Source: an uncultured Chlamydiae bacterium (GTDB taxonomy: Bacteria > Chlamydiota > Chlamydiia > Chlamydiales > SM23-39). Taken from it: DNA of 5,919 nt. Under the pieces are notes generated by a model, which was given only the letters and a program-made list of their open reading frames with translations, searched no databases and was not told the DNA's origin. Shown one piece after another: positions 1 to 5,518 of this stretch. Numbering within the stretch: the first letter of the stretch is position 1; each line of letters opens with the position of its first letter. The stretch lies in contig CAISYW010000173.1 of the NCBI GenBank assembly GCA_903889795.1, positions 1 to 5,919 on the forward strand, in the 5' to 3' direction. The position numbers and the translations under genes are program-made.

Positions 1-340
1 TCTTAGCGGGATTTAGCCACTTATTAACATCGTTTTCAATTTTTTTAATCATTGCGTCAGCTGATATTTCGTATCGTTCCCGTGAATGAAGGGTAAGGTC
101 TGGGAGTAATATGAAACCATCTCCAGAATTTCTCATTTCTACCAACACCGAATGCGATCCAAAATCTAGTAAATAATCTGGTGCAGTATTAGGGCCACTC
201 GGTTCGTATATTGCTTTATTGGGGAGCATGTTCAGATTTTTCAAGTATTCGACGAGTAAATTTAGAGCTTTTTGTTCGTCGGGACGAGGCGCTCTGGCGG
301 TGGTTTGGATGCTGAGTGTTGACGGAGTTTTATTGTCCAT
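1..340 (-). CDS. Partial CDS, possible PD-(D/E)xK nuclease-like protein (N-terminal 113 aa)
   Basis: An open frame without stops runs from an ATG at 340-338 to the left window edge, giving 113 residues; the C-terminus lies outside. An in-frame GTG five codons upstream (355-353) is an alternative start, and neither has a convincing Shine-Dalgarno. After a polar N-terminus (1-20), residues 21-40 (from DEQKALNLLVEYLK) look helical. They are followed by P54-D55, a hydrophobic strand, and E68-M-R70 at the end of a second strand (HSVLVEMR). PD, then about 12 residues, then E-x-K/R, after a helix, is the layout of the PD-(D/E)xK nuclease core. The lysine is replaced by arginine here, and the family link is a weak inference from this short stretch. 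No transmembrane segment or signal peptide is visible. Reading frame confidence is good; function is uncertain. Confidence 0.6.
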   Translation of the reverse strand, partial: MDNKTPSTLSIQTTARAPRPDEQKALNLLVEYLKNLNMLPNKAIYEPSGPNTAPDYLLDFGSHSVLVEMRNSGDGFILLPDLTLHSRERYEISADAMIKKIENDVNKWLNPAK

Positions 341-384
341 GCTGAATTGTGTCACGTTTTTTTTGGTTTTAGCACCGAAGATAC

Positions 385-600
385 CTAACTGCTAAATGCA
401 TGGCCAGAAAATTCTGCATATTTCTGTGTGAGATAGTTTTGTTCGTTGAGGCCTTTTTTAACGGTTTTTCTGCTTATTTTCATGCTGTTGGCGATCTTTT
501 GATTAGTCATTCCGAGTGCTTTCATCTGTTTGATTTTTGGCGCGAGGATTTGGTGAGCGGGTGGCGTTTCGTGGAAGGGGATCTTAATCTGGAAGGGGAG
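385..600 (-). pseudogene. Decayed recombinase-like C-terminal helix-turn-helix fragment
   Basis: The minus-strand frame ending at the stop 387-385 encodes, over its last 70 residues, a phrase starting HETPPAHQILAPKI and continuing through a clear helix-turn-helix: ALGMTNQKIANSMKISRKTV, then KKGL. G-M-T-N-Q-K-I-A at the first helix and turn and I-S-R-K-T-V at the recognition helix match the HTH found in resolvase and large serine recombinase tails and in some transposases. The frame extends upstream to 957, but that part is low-complexity, GC-rich, overlaps hairpins and the flotillin 3' end, and does not look like protein. No catalytic serine domain is present, so this is read as the surviving tail of a lost mobile-element gene. 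An unrelated small HTH protein cannot be excluded. Confidence 0.35.
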
Positions 601-632
601 GAGAGAGGCGGTACGAATTGGGCCCGACCGCG

Positions 633-843
633 TCCGTATTTTTTCTCCGAAAAAATCGGAAGAAGCAAGCCAACAGTTTGGCTTGCGGGGTAGGGTGTGA
701 GTTGAGGTCGATGTTTGCGTAGCAAACCGACCGAGACCGCCGCCCCGGGAGAGCGAGCGAAGCTCGCCGAGAGGGGATCCTACCTCTTCCGAAGTAGAGA
801 CCAATTCGTATCCTTGCACTCCTCTAGAAGTGCAAGGATATCG
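633..843. repeat. Cluster of five stem-loops in a GC-rich intergenic island
   Basis: Five inverted repeats follow each other in 211 bp. (1) 633-660: TCCG/CGGA, then an 8-bp arm pair 638-645/649-656, loop TCC, one bulged T at 637. (2) 665-673/678-686: GCAAGCCAA with TTGGCTTGC, loop CAGT. (3) 706-732: GGTCG/CGACC, then GTTTGC/GCAAAC, loop GTA, two bulged bases at 711-712. (4) 753-758/762-767: GCGAGC/GCTCGC, loop GAA. (5) 809-820/829-840: a perfect 12-bp stem TATCCTTGCACT, 8-nt loop. A CCCGGG palindrome sits at 744-749. Composition is much more GC-rich than the flanks. This could be a structured RNA, a composite of palindromic repeats, or a remnant of a mobile element. No tRNA or rRNA similarity was seen. 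The inverted repeats are directly visible; the function is unknown. Confidence 0.6.
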
Positions 844-922
844 ATAGGATTTGCTGTGAATGGGCTGGCCGTTTTGTATAAGACATTTTGGTTTCAATTC
901 ATTCGACTTCCAAGAAGATCCT

Positions 923-2278
923 TTATTTTCTCTTGACGGGCTCAAGTTCCGGAACATTTGGAGTTACCTTACCCAGGTATTGAGGCAATTCTAGCCCTGC
1001 CATTCCGGCGACATCGTGGAGCGCGGGTAGCGATTTGACGAATTGGCTGATGAAATTCGAGGTGGTAGATCCTTTGGTGGGATCGCCGCCATTGCCACTG
1101 TCCCAAACGGTGATCTTATCGATCTTGATGTTCTTGATCGCTTCGGTTTGGAGCTTAACGATCTCTTCCAGCTTTTCGATGAGCAGCATTGTGGAGGCGC
1201 TCTTGGCATCATCGCCACAAGCTTCTACGAGCTGCTTATAGCCCTTGGCTTTGGCATCCAACAGCTTTTGAATTCCCTCCGCTTCGGCTTGTTTGATGGC
1301 AAGGATCGCTTCGGCATCCCCACGGGCAATGAGAACTCTGCTGAGAGCTTCGGCTTCGGCATCGATTTGGATCTTTTTCTTTTTAATCTCTTGCGGAACC
1401 ACTTGTTCTGCTTCCAGGAGCTGCATTTGGGCCAGAGCACGAGCTCTTTGGATCTCAGCTTCTGCATTTTGTTTGGCCACTTGGCTGCGTCGAGACGCTT
1501 CGGCCTCTTTTTCAGCGAGAGCTGCGTTGGTGATCGCTATCGAGGCTTTTGAATCGTTTTCACCTTTCACCGCTTCGGCATTATAGGAAGCGACAGAAAC
1601 ACGGCGGTCTCTTTCAGCGAGGGCTTTGCCAATGTCCCCTTGTTTTTCTTGTTCGGCGACATCGACTTTTGCTTGGTTCACCGCAGTCGCCGAGGCCTTT
1701 TTGCCGATGCTTTCAATATATTCGGAATTGTCCGTGATGTCGGTAATGTTTACATTGAGAAGCGTCAGGCCGATTTTATGAAGCTCCGGCTCGATGTTCT
1801 TTTTGATCGATTCAAGAAAGCGCTCGCGATCCTGATTGATTTCCTCAATGCGGAGAGAAGCAACGGTCAGGCGCAATTGGCCGATGATGATTTCCGTGGC
1901 CATCGATTCAATCCCTTTAACGTCAAGGTCGAGCAAACGGACTGCTGCATTATTCATGATATCGGGAGTAATGCCAATCGCAACCGTAAACGTACTCGGA
2001 ACGTTGACGCGGATGTTTTGATGAGAAAGAGCGCCGTTTAATGGGATGTGGATATTGCGCGGAGTTAGATCGAGAAAGGCAGACCCCTGAATCAGCGGCC
2101 ATACAAAAGTGCCTCCGCCATGATAGCATTGGACCATCTTATTCCCGCCGACTCGCCCATAAACCACGAGAATTTTATTGGATGGGCATCTTCGGTAGAG
2201 CTTGGATAGAAAAAAGACCATTGAAAAGATAAATAGTAGGAATAGGACAACAGTTGAACCTAAATATGTAAAATCCAT
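923..2278 (-). CDS. floT: Flotillin (FloT/YuaG-like SPFH-domain protein)
   Basis: A 451-residue flotillin, a scaffold protein of functional membrane microdomains that oligomerises on the inner face of the cytoplasmic membrane. An N-terminal hydrophobic segment (about 7-26) anchors it and is followed by basic residues (KLYRR). The SPFH/band-7 domain spans about 30-200, with the flotillin-type opening PSNKILVVYG and HGGGTFVWPLIQ (53-64). Residues about 200-350 form the long Ala/Glu-rich coiled coil (repeated AEA motifs) of flotillins. The C-terminal part (360-451) is typical of the oligomerisation tail. Length is slightly below that of Bacillus FloT. The ATG at 2278 follows the NfeD-like stop by 8 bp, and its Shine-Dalgarno AAGG (2288-2285) overlaps that stop codon, 6 nt before the ATG, indicating one operon with translational coupling. 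No clear terminator follows the stop at 923-925. Family assignment is very secure; the physiological role is inferred from homologues. Confidence 0.95.
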   Translation of the reverse strand: MDFTYLGSTVVLFLLFIFSMVFFLSKLYRRCPSNKILVVYGRVGGNKMVQCYHGGGTFVWPLIQGSAFLDLTPRNIHIPLNGALSHQNIRVNVPSTFTVAIGITPDIMNNAAVRLLDLDVKGIESMATEIIIGQLRLTVASLRIEEINQDRERFLESIKKNIEPELHKIGLTLLNVNITDITDNSEYIESIGKKASATAVNQAKVDVAEQEKQGDIGKALAERDRRVSVASYNAEAVKGENDSKASIAITNAALAEKEAEASRRSQVAKQNAEAEIQRARALAQMQLLEAEQVVPQEIKKKKIQIDAEAEALSRVLIARGDAEAILAIKQAEAEGIQKLLDAKAKGYKQLVEACGDDAKSASTMLLIEKLEEIVKLQTEAIKNIKIDKITVWDSGNGGDPTKGSTTSNFISQFVKSLPALHDVAGMAGLELPQYLGKVTPNVPELEPVKRK

Positions 2279-2286
2279 AAATCACC

Positions 2287-2853
2287 TTATTTGATTGGGA
2301 CGACGACCACGGTCTTTTCGTCAGATTTTTTTATAACTTGCACCTGTGTAAAGGAAGACAGTTCTTCCGAATGATCGGAAATTGCATCGAGCTCATAAGT
2401 GAGGTTGTTCAATGATAGCGAGATTTTTCCTGCGCCGCCTTTTGGAATGCGCTGGTACACTGTGGCTTGTTTGCCAATCGCGTCCTCGATTCGAAAAACC
2501 ATTCCTGCGCTGCGGAGCCTTTTGGCCAAATTAAAGATAAAGCCGGAGCAAAAAAAGGAAAGGATTCCACCTGCGAGAGCTGCCAAGGAAGCCTGCCAGA
2601 CAGAAAAATCAAATTCCTTCCGACAGGTCAATCCCACCCACCCAAACATCATGAGAAATCCAGTCAAGGCTTGTTTAGAGAGCCAATGGAACTTTCCGGA
2701 GTCGATTTCTACACCTCCATCGTCTATATCGTCATGAGCATCCGCCCCCAATAGATTGAGCGTGAACTGAATGATGAATAGGCCGGTTCCCAATAATGCA
2801 CAGAACCAAAAAACAGACTCTTTTCCCATAAAATCGATAAATGCTTGAAACAT
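2287..2853 (-). CDS. NfeD/YuaF-like membrane protein, flotillin partner
   Basis: A 188-residue integral membrane protein if started at the ATG 2853-2851. A TTG at 2910 would add 19 residues, is preceded by an in-frame stop six bases upstream, and neither start has a good Shine-Dalgarno. Numbered from the TTG, hydrophobic segments lie at about 32-54 (FWFCALLGTGLFIIQFTLNL), 80-96 and 104-128. An acidic loop (DAHDDIDDGGVEID, about 57-70) separates the first two. Residues about 139-207 form a beta-rich domain with E-D-A-I-G-K-Q-A-T-V and a valine-rich end, matching the soluble OB-fold of NfeD proteins. The serine protease domain of long NfeD proteins is absent, so this is the short YuaF type. Such proteins are typically encoded next to flotillins, as here (8 bp upstream of the flotillin start), and are thought to act with them in membrane organisation. 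No convincing promoter was found between 2854 and 3078. Confidence 0.85.
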   Translation of the reverse strand: MFQAFIDFMGKESVFWFCALLGTGLFIIQFTLNLLGADAHDDIDDGGVEIDSGKFHWLSKQALTGFLMMFGWVGLTCRKEFDFSVWQASLAALAGGILSFFCSGFIFNLAKRLRSAGMVFRIEDAIGKQATVYQRIPKGGAGKISLSLNNLTYELDAISDHSEELSSFTQVQVIKKSDEKTVVVVPIK

Positions 2854-3078
2854 ATTGACACACGGTCGTGAAAGAGAATCAATTCTGTCACGGAAGTTCT
2901 TAAATAACAATTGTCAAAAGAATTTTTTAAATTAATTCCGCAAACAAATTAAACGCAAAGGGATGTTGTGTGGTTTATTTAGGTCATCTAGACAAAAAAT
3001 CAACGCTCGATACAAATTAGAACCCTTCATAAGTTGATAGATTTGAGCTTTTCGCAAAGCTTTAGAAAATGAGGCTCG

Positions 3079-3429
3079 ATGACCAATACATTGATTGTTA
3101 GCATGGCGGTGATGAGTATACCGTGGGGATTCATAGCCTATGGTATTTTAAAATCTAAGTATCCAGGAAGAGGACTACAAGTGATTGGCAATATGGTTAA
3201 GGAACCCCTTTCATTCGAAAAAGCGTTAGAAGCATTGAAAGATGGGCATCGGATCAGAAGAAAAACCGAGCGACAAGGCTACACAAAACTCGTAATAGTC
3301 GAAGGGAAAAAGCAAAAAGAAAAATTTGGATCTTATTGGGTTAGCGATAACGATAAGGTGAACGATCATTGCTCTTTTTCAATCGAAGATGTCATGGCAA
3401 ACGATTGGATTATTGATGAGGATGACTAA
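3079..3429 (+). CDS. Membrane-anchored protein with probable Tad2-like (DUF2829) domain
   Basis: A 116-residue protein. The ATG at 3079 is preceded by GAGG (3071-3074), close but usable, and by a small hairpin (3046-3061, AGCTTT/AAAGCT). Residues about 4-24 are a hydrophobic helix (LIVSMAVMSIPWGFIAYGIL) followed by basic residues, predicting a single membrane anchor. Residues about 44-112 resemble the DUF2829/Tad2-like domain. They begin LSFEKALEALKDGHRIRRK, matching the family opening (F-x-x-AL-x-x-L-K-x-G-x-x-h-x-R), and end SIEDVMANDWII, matching the closing D-h-h-A-x-DW. The conserved tryptophan usually near the R-x-x-W turn is not evident. Phage Tad2 proteins sequester the Thoeris signalling molecule; other members of the domain family are uncharacterised, so anti-defence activity is only a possibility. 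An internal ATG (M39) would give a soluble version, with a weaker ribosome site. The gene is divergent from the NfeD-flotillin operon. Confidence 0.55.
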   Translation: MTNTLIVSMAVMSIPWGFIAYGILKSKYPGRGLQVIGNMVKEPLSFEKALEALKDGHRIRRKTERQGYTKLVIVEGKKQKEKFGSYWVSDNDKVNDHCSFSIEDVMANDWIIDEDD

Positions 3430-3491
3430 CGCCTCCGATAATCTCAGCATGTGGGTAACAATACCCATTATTGAATATGAGGAGTTTAATA

Positions 3492-3812
3492 ATGAGTTTT
3501 AATTACATACCACAACCAGCGCCAATCATTTACGAGGTTGGAGAGAGTTGTGTTTCCTATGGAAAGCCATATTTTTTCGAATATAAGGGACGGATCATTA
3601 ATTTGGCGATGGCAACCAAATTTTACGTCGATCACATTCCTTTAACATCGTATTATTTTCCTTGCGCTTTGATTGGAGGCAATTCATACCATCTTTCTGC
3701 TTCGGTGAGTAGTAATGAAGAAGCATTGGCCTTTCTGCGAGAGTTAATAGCAAAAATTGAAAACAGGGCTGCATCTAAAAAGTTTGAATCGGAGTGTTGC
3801 AATTTCCTCTAA
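3492..3812 (+). CDS. Hypothetical protein, 106 aa
   Basis: The start is placed at the ATG 3492 because AGGAG (3480-3484) lies 7 nt upstream, an ideal Shine-Dalgarno. The frame also opens at TTG 3471 and ATG 3477, but the ribosome site falls after those. I do not recognise the product. It is aromatic-rich in the first half (Y, F, P, with IPQPAPIIYEVGESC and YYFPCALIGG). The second half is a helix (SSNEEALAFLRELIAKIENRAASKK, about 72-97) ending in a Cys pair (ECCNFL). There is no signal peptide or transmembrane helix. It lies 62 bp downstream of the Tad2-like gene on the same strand. A short hairpin (TGGGTA/TACCCA, 3452-3467) sits between them and lacks a U-tract, so the two may be co-transcribed. 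The next gene is convergent, with 9 bp between the stops. Confidence 0.65.
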   Translation: MSFNYIPQPAPIIYEVGESCVSYGKPYFFEYKGRIINLAMATKFYVDHIPLTSYYFPCALIGGNSYHLSASVSSNEEALAFLRELIAKIENRAASKKFESECCNFL

Positions 3813-3821
3813 TGGATAATC

Positions 3822-4733
3822 TTATCTATTCAAATAATAGAGCGAGACACCTGCAGCGGCACAAATCAGAGTTCCGCATGCCAGGGCTGTTGTACGCATC
3901 GATGAATGAACTTGAGGGGGCGGGGGGATATGGAACTCATCTTGATAATTTTTCTGTCCTTGTTTGACAAGCTCTACCATTTCCTGTGTAGAAAAATAGC
4001 CATCAAACATAAAAGGATCGTCTAAAATTGCCGGAGACAAGTTGTTTTCGATCAATAATTTATTCAAAATAGTAAACGCTATTGTTCGCTGATTTCCATC
4101 ATTAAACGCATGTAAAATCTCGAGGGCTCGGCAAATATCGACAATCGCAGCCAGACGCTGATCATTTGTTGCAGCGCGGGAAACTTCTTTATAAAAGTTA
4201 CGAATAAGACTATTGACTTTTCCAAGAATCTGATCACGTGGAGTCAAAGGTGAGATTCGTTTACAATAAGAAGAATATTGGCTTAGAAAACTCTGATCAT
4301 CTCCAATCAATTTTTTGTTTTTCCAATCCTCTAGTGCTCGCGGAGTAGCCTTTTTCAGAGAAAACCCATAACCATAACTACTCCTAAAACCCTCTTCAAA
4401 TACATCTTTTATGTAAGGACAAGTAGATTTTTTTACTTGATGTACACAAATGTCATGAAGGCGGCAAAACTCATCCGCATCGATACGAACGCCAATAGTA
4501 TCTCGAAGATGTTCAAATGCATTTATCATTGCATCATGGTAGCCCGGCTCTCCACGCATACCTGGACGGTCTTTATCAAAGATTAATGGGTCGTTCAAAG
4601 AATGGAATGTTCGGTCAATAAACAGCTTCCATCGCTTTTCCTGGGGAGGCATCGTTGCATCAAATTTACAATGGCTATTTCGTAAATTGTAAGCGTCATA
4701 GGAATTTTTAAAATATTTAATAATACAAGTCAT
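3822..4733 (-). CDS. Fic-like domain protein with C-terminal membrane anchor
   Basis: A 303-residue protein with a well-placed Shine-Dalgarno (GAAGG, 5 nt before the ATG at 4733). The Fic core motif is H208-A-F-N-D212-G-N-Q-R216-T, inside the helix context C-R-A-L-E-I-L-H and followed by TIAFTILNKLL. Canonical Fic enzymes, which transfer AMP or other phosphate-containing groups to protein hydroxyls, have HPFx(D/E)GNGRxxR. Here the catalytic His, Phe, acidic residue, Asn and first Arg are kept. The anion-hole Gly is Gln and the second Arg position is Ala, so substrate choice may differ from AMPylators. No inhibitory (S/T)xxxE(G/N) helix was found. A proline hinge (HIPPPPQV, 268-275) precedes a hydrophobic stretch (about 281-301) that ends only two residues before the C-terminus, a tail anchor with the catalytic part in the cytoplasm or, if secreted, the host cytosol. 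Such proteins are often effectors of intracellular bacteria; that use is inferred. Confidence 0.8.
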   Translation of the reverse strand: MTCIIKYFKNSYDAYNLRNSHCKFDATMPPQEKRWKLFIDRTFHSLNDPLIFDKDRPGMRGEPGYHDAMINAFEHLRDTIGVRIDADEFCRLHDICVHQVKKSTCPYIKDVFEEGFRSSYGYGFSLKKATPRALEDWKNKKLIGDDQSFLSQYSSYCKRISPLTPRDQILGKVNSLIRNFYKEVSRAATNDQRLAAIVDICRALEILHAFNDGNQRTIAFTILNKLLIENNLSPAILDDPFMFDGYFSTQEMVELVKQGQKNYQDEFHIPPPPQVHSSMRTTALACGTLICAAAGVSLYYLNR

Positions 4734-5013
4734 TTTAACCTTCGTTTATTAAGGATATATTAATTATACAAAACCAATCATTAATTTAATAATAAATTCA
4801 ATGAAGTTTATTTAATTTCATCGATAATTAGTGTTTTGCTTAAACAATTTGAAATAATGGTTTTGGATGTTTGACTGTGCTGTTAAAAAATAACTTTTTT
4901 AGGCTGCCGTGAATAAGTGATTGAAAGTTAATTTGTTAAACAAGAGTGGTTTATCTTGCTTGAATTTTTCGGGTTGTTTGATGGTTATAAAAAAAGTTTG
5001 AAAAAGGATCGGT
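4734..5013. other. AT-rich intergenic region between divergent genes
   Basis: About 280 bp of A/T-rich sequence separate the Fic-like gene (-) from the small ORF starting at 5014 (+). I see no coding sequence: a 106-codon minus frame at 4899-5219 is an antisense shadow with lysine- and asparagine-rich composition and no ribosome site. The left part carries the probable promoter of the Fic-like gene. The right part has TATAAA at 4986-4991, which might serve the plus-strand gene, but no -35 box lies at usual spacing. Confidence 0.5.
4763..4768 (-). promoter_or_regulatory. Probable -10 box of the Fic-like gene
   Basis: On the minus strand a perfect TATAAT (4768-4763) preceded directly by TG lies about 30 nt upstream of the ATG at 4733. 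This predicts a short leader of roughly 20-25 nt that includes the GAAGG ribosome site. No clear -35 hexamer is seen 16-18 nt further upstream, only AT-rich sequence, so this is a reasonable but unproven promoter. Confidence 0.4.
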
Positions 5014-5073
5014 ATGAGCTTTAAATACACCTTGTCGTTGGAGGGAGTTGATTCGCTTTTATACCGGGAATGA
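5014..5073 (+). CDS. Possible 19-aa leader ORF or 5' part of a frameshifted gene
   Basis: ATG at 5014 follows AAGGA with 5-nt spacing, the best ribosome site in this part of the window. It opens a 19-codon frame (MSFKYTLSLEGVDSLLYRE) ending in TGA at 5071-5073. That stop overlaps the ATG of the next ORF as ATGA (5070-5073). There are two readings. One is a small leader peptide translationally coupled to the 135-codon ORF, which itself has only GGGA ahead of its ATG. The other is that both are one gene split by a single frameshift, since the second protein has a weak start and would gain a plausible N-terminus. No slippery heptamer is visible, so programmed frameshifting is unlikely. Confidence 0.35.
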   Translation: MSFKYTLSLEGVDSLLYRE

Positions 5074-5477
5074 TTCAAAAGCGGGATCAAGATGCAATTC
5101 AAAGAACGTGGTCGAAAGAGTTTTTTCAATATTGGTTTGATCAGATTCAATTTATACCGCTCGTGATTCAAAAATCGGTTCTGCCTGCGATGGTTGAGGG
5201 ATTGAGCTTGTCTGTTCATGGCTTTTTTTCTTATGAAGGTGAAAAATCTCTACCAATCACCTCCTACGAACACCAAATGAATGTCGTTCAATCAAAAATG
5301 AAAACCGGAGATATCGACGGAGCAAAGAAACTCTTCGAATTAACTTCTAGCGCTGTCTTGCATCATAAGTTATTAATTGACAACTTTGCTGATTTGGGGC
5401 TCTCATCCAAAGTTGATCAAAAAATTCGAAATTGGGCTTCTGCTTTGGGCATGCTGTATCGAGCTCAATCTCAATAA
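5070..5477 (+). CDS. Hypothetical protein, 135 aa
   Basis: An unrecognised, probably soluble, mostly helical protein. It opens with Gln/Asp-rich MIQKRDQDAIQR, then aromatic WSKEFFQYWFDQIQF. A mildly hydrophobic stretch follows (residues 28-55), then helices such as HQMNVVQSKMKTGDIDGAKKLFEL. The last phrase (MKTGDIDGAKKLFE, then a helical pair) is reminiscent of TPR-like helical hairpins, but one unit is not enough to assign the family. The ATG at 5070 overlaps the TGA of the 19-codon ORF upstream, and its own ribosome site is weak, so expression probably depends on translation from 5014. It ends 10 bp before a strong hairpin at 5488-5515. It could be the main part of a gene with a frameshift at about 5067-5070. 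Confidence 0.55.
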   Translation: MIQKRDQDAIQRTWSKEFFQYWFDQIQFIPLVIQKSVLPAMVEGLSLSVHGFFSYEGEKSLPITSYEHQMNVVQSKMKTGDIDGAKKLFELTSSAVLHHKLLIDNFADLGLSSKVDQKIRNWASALGMLYRAQSQ

Positions 5478-5487
5478 TTTCAATCAA

Positions 5488-5515
5488 ATATGCGCTTTTG
5501 TTTGAAAGCGCATAT
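5488..5515 (+). terminator. Hairpin after the 135-aa ORF, probable terminator
   Basis: A perfect 11-bp stem, ATATGCGCTTT (5488-5498) with AAAGCGCATAT (5505-5515), loop TGTTTG. It begins 10 nt after the stop at 5475-5477. There is no U-tract immediately downstream on the plus strand (CAATTAGG). On the minus strand a short TTTGATTG follows. It may therefore serve as an atypical or bidirectional terminator between this gene and the decayed aminotransferase frame that converges on it, or as an mRNA 3' end stabiliser. Confidence 0.55.
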
Positions 5516-5518
5516 CAA

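Noticed and set aside
573..599. Direct repeat GGAAGGGGA at 573-581 and 591-599
   Set aside because: Two short purine-rich copies only; no array, no spacer regularity, so not a CRISPR or iteron set.
400..693. 97-codon plus frame
   Set aside because: It has no convincing ribosome site and runs antisense to the recombinase-like tail and through hairpins 1 and 2; the aromatic-rich start is the complement of Lys/Asn codons.
385..957. 190-codon minus frame as an intact gene
   Set aside because: Its start lies within the flotillin 3' end, the first 110 residues are low-complexity Ser/Thr/Arg/Gly translation of hairpins, and no ribosome site is present; only the last 70 residues look protein-like.
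1043..1552. 169-codon plus frame antisense to flotillin
   Set aside because: Phe/Gly/Leu-rich shadow of the Ala/Glu coiled-coil codons, with no ribosome site; flotillin on the other strand is unambiguous.
2912..2917. Consensus TTGACA on the minus strand as -35 for the NfeD-flotillin operon
   Set aside because: No -10-like hexamer is found 16-18 bp downstream; only TATTTA at too short a distance.
5060..5073. Programmed -1 frameshift joining the 19-codon and 135-codon ORFs
   Set aside because: The junction CCGGGAATGA has no slippery heptamer and no stimulatory hairpin is seen right after it; coupling or mutation is simpler.
4899..5219. 106-codon minus frame
   Set aside because: Antisense to the better-supported ORFs at 5014-5477, no Shine-Dalgarno, Asn/Leu/Lys composition typical of AT-rich shadow frames.
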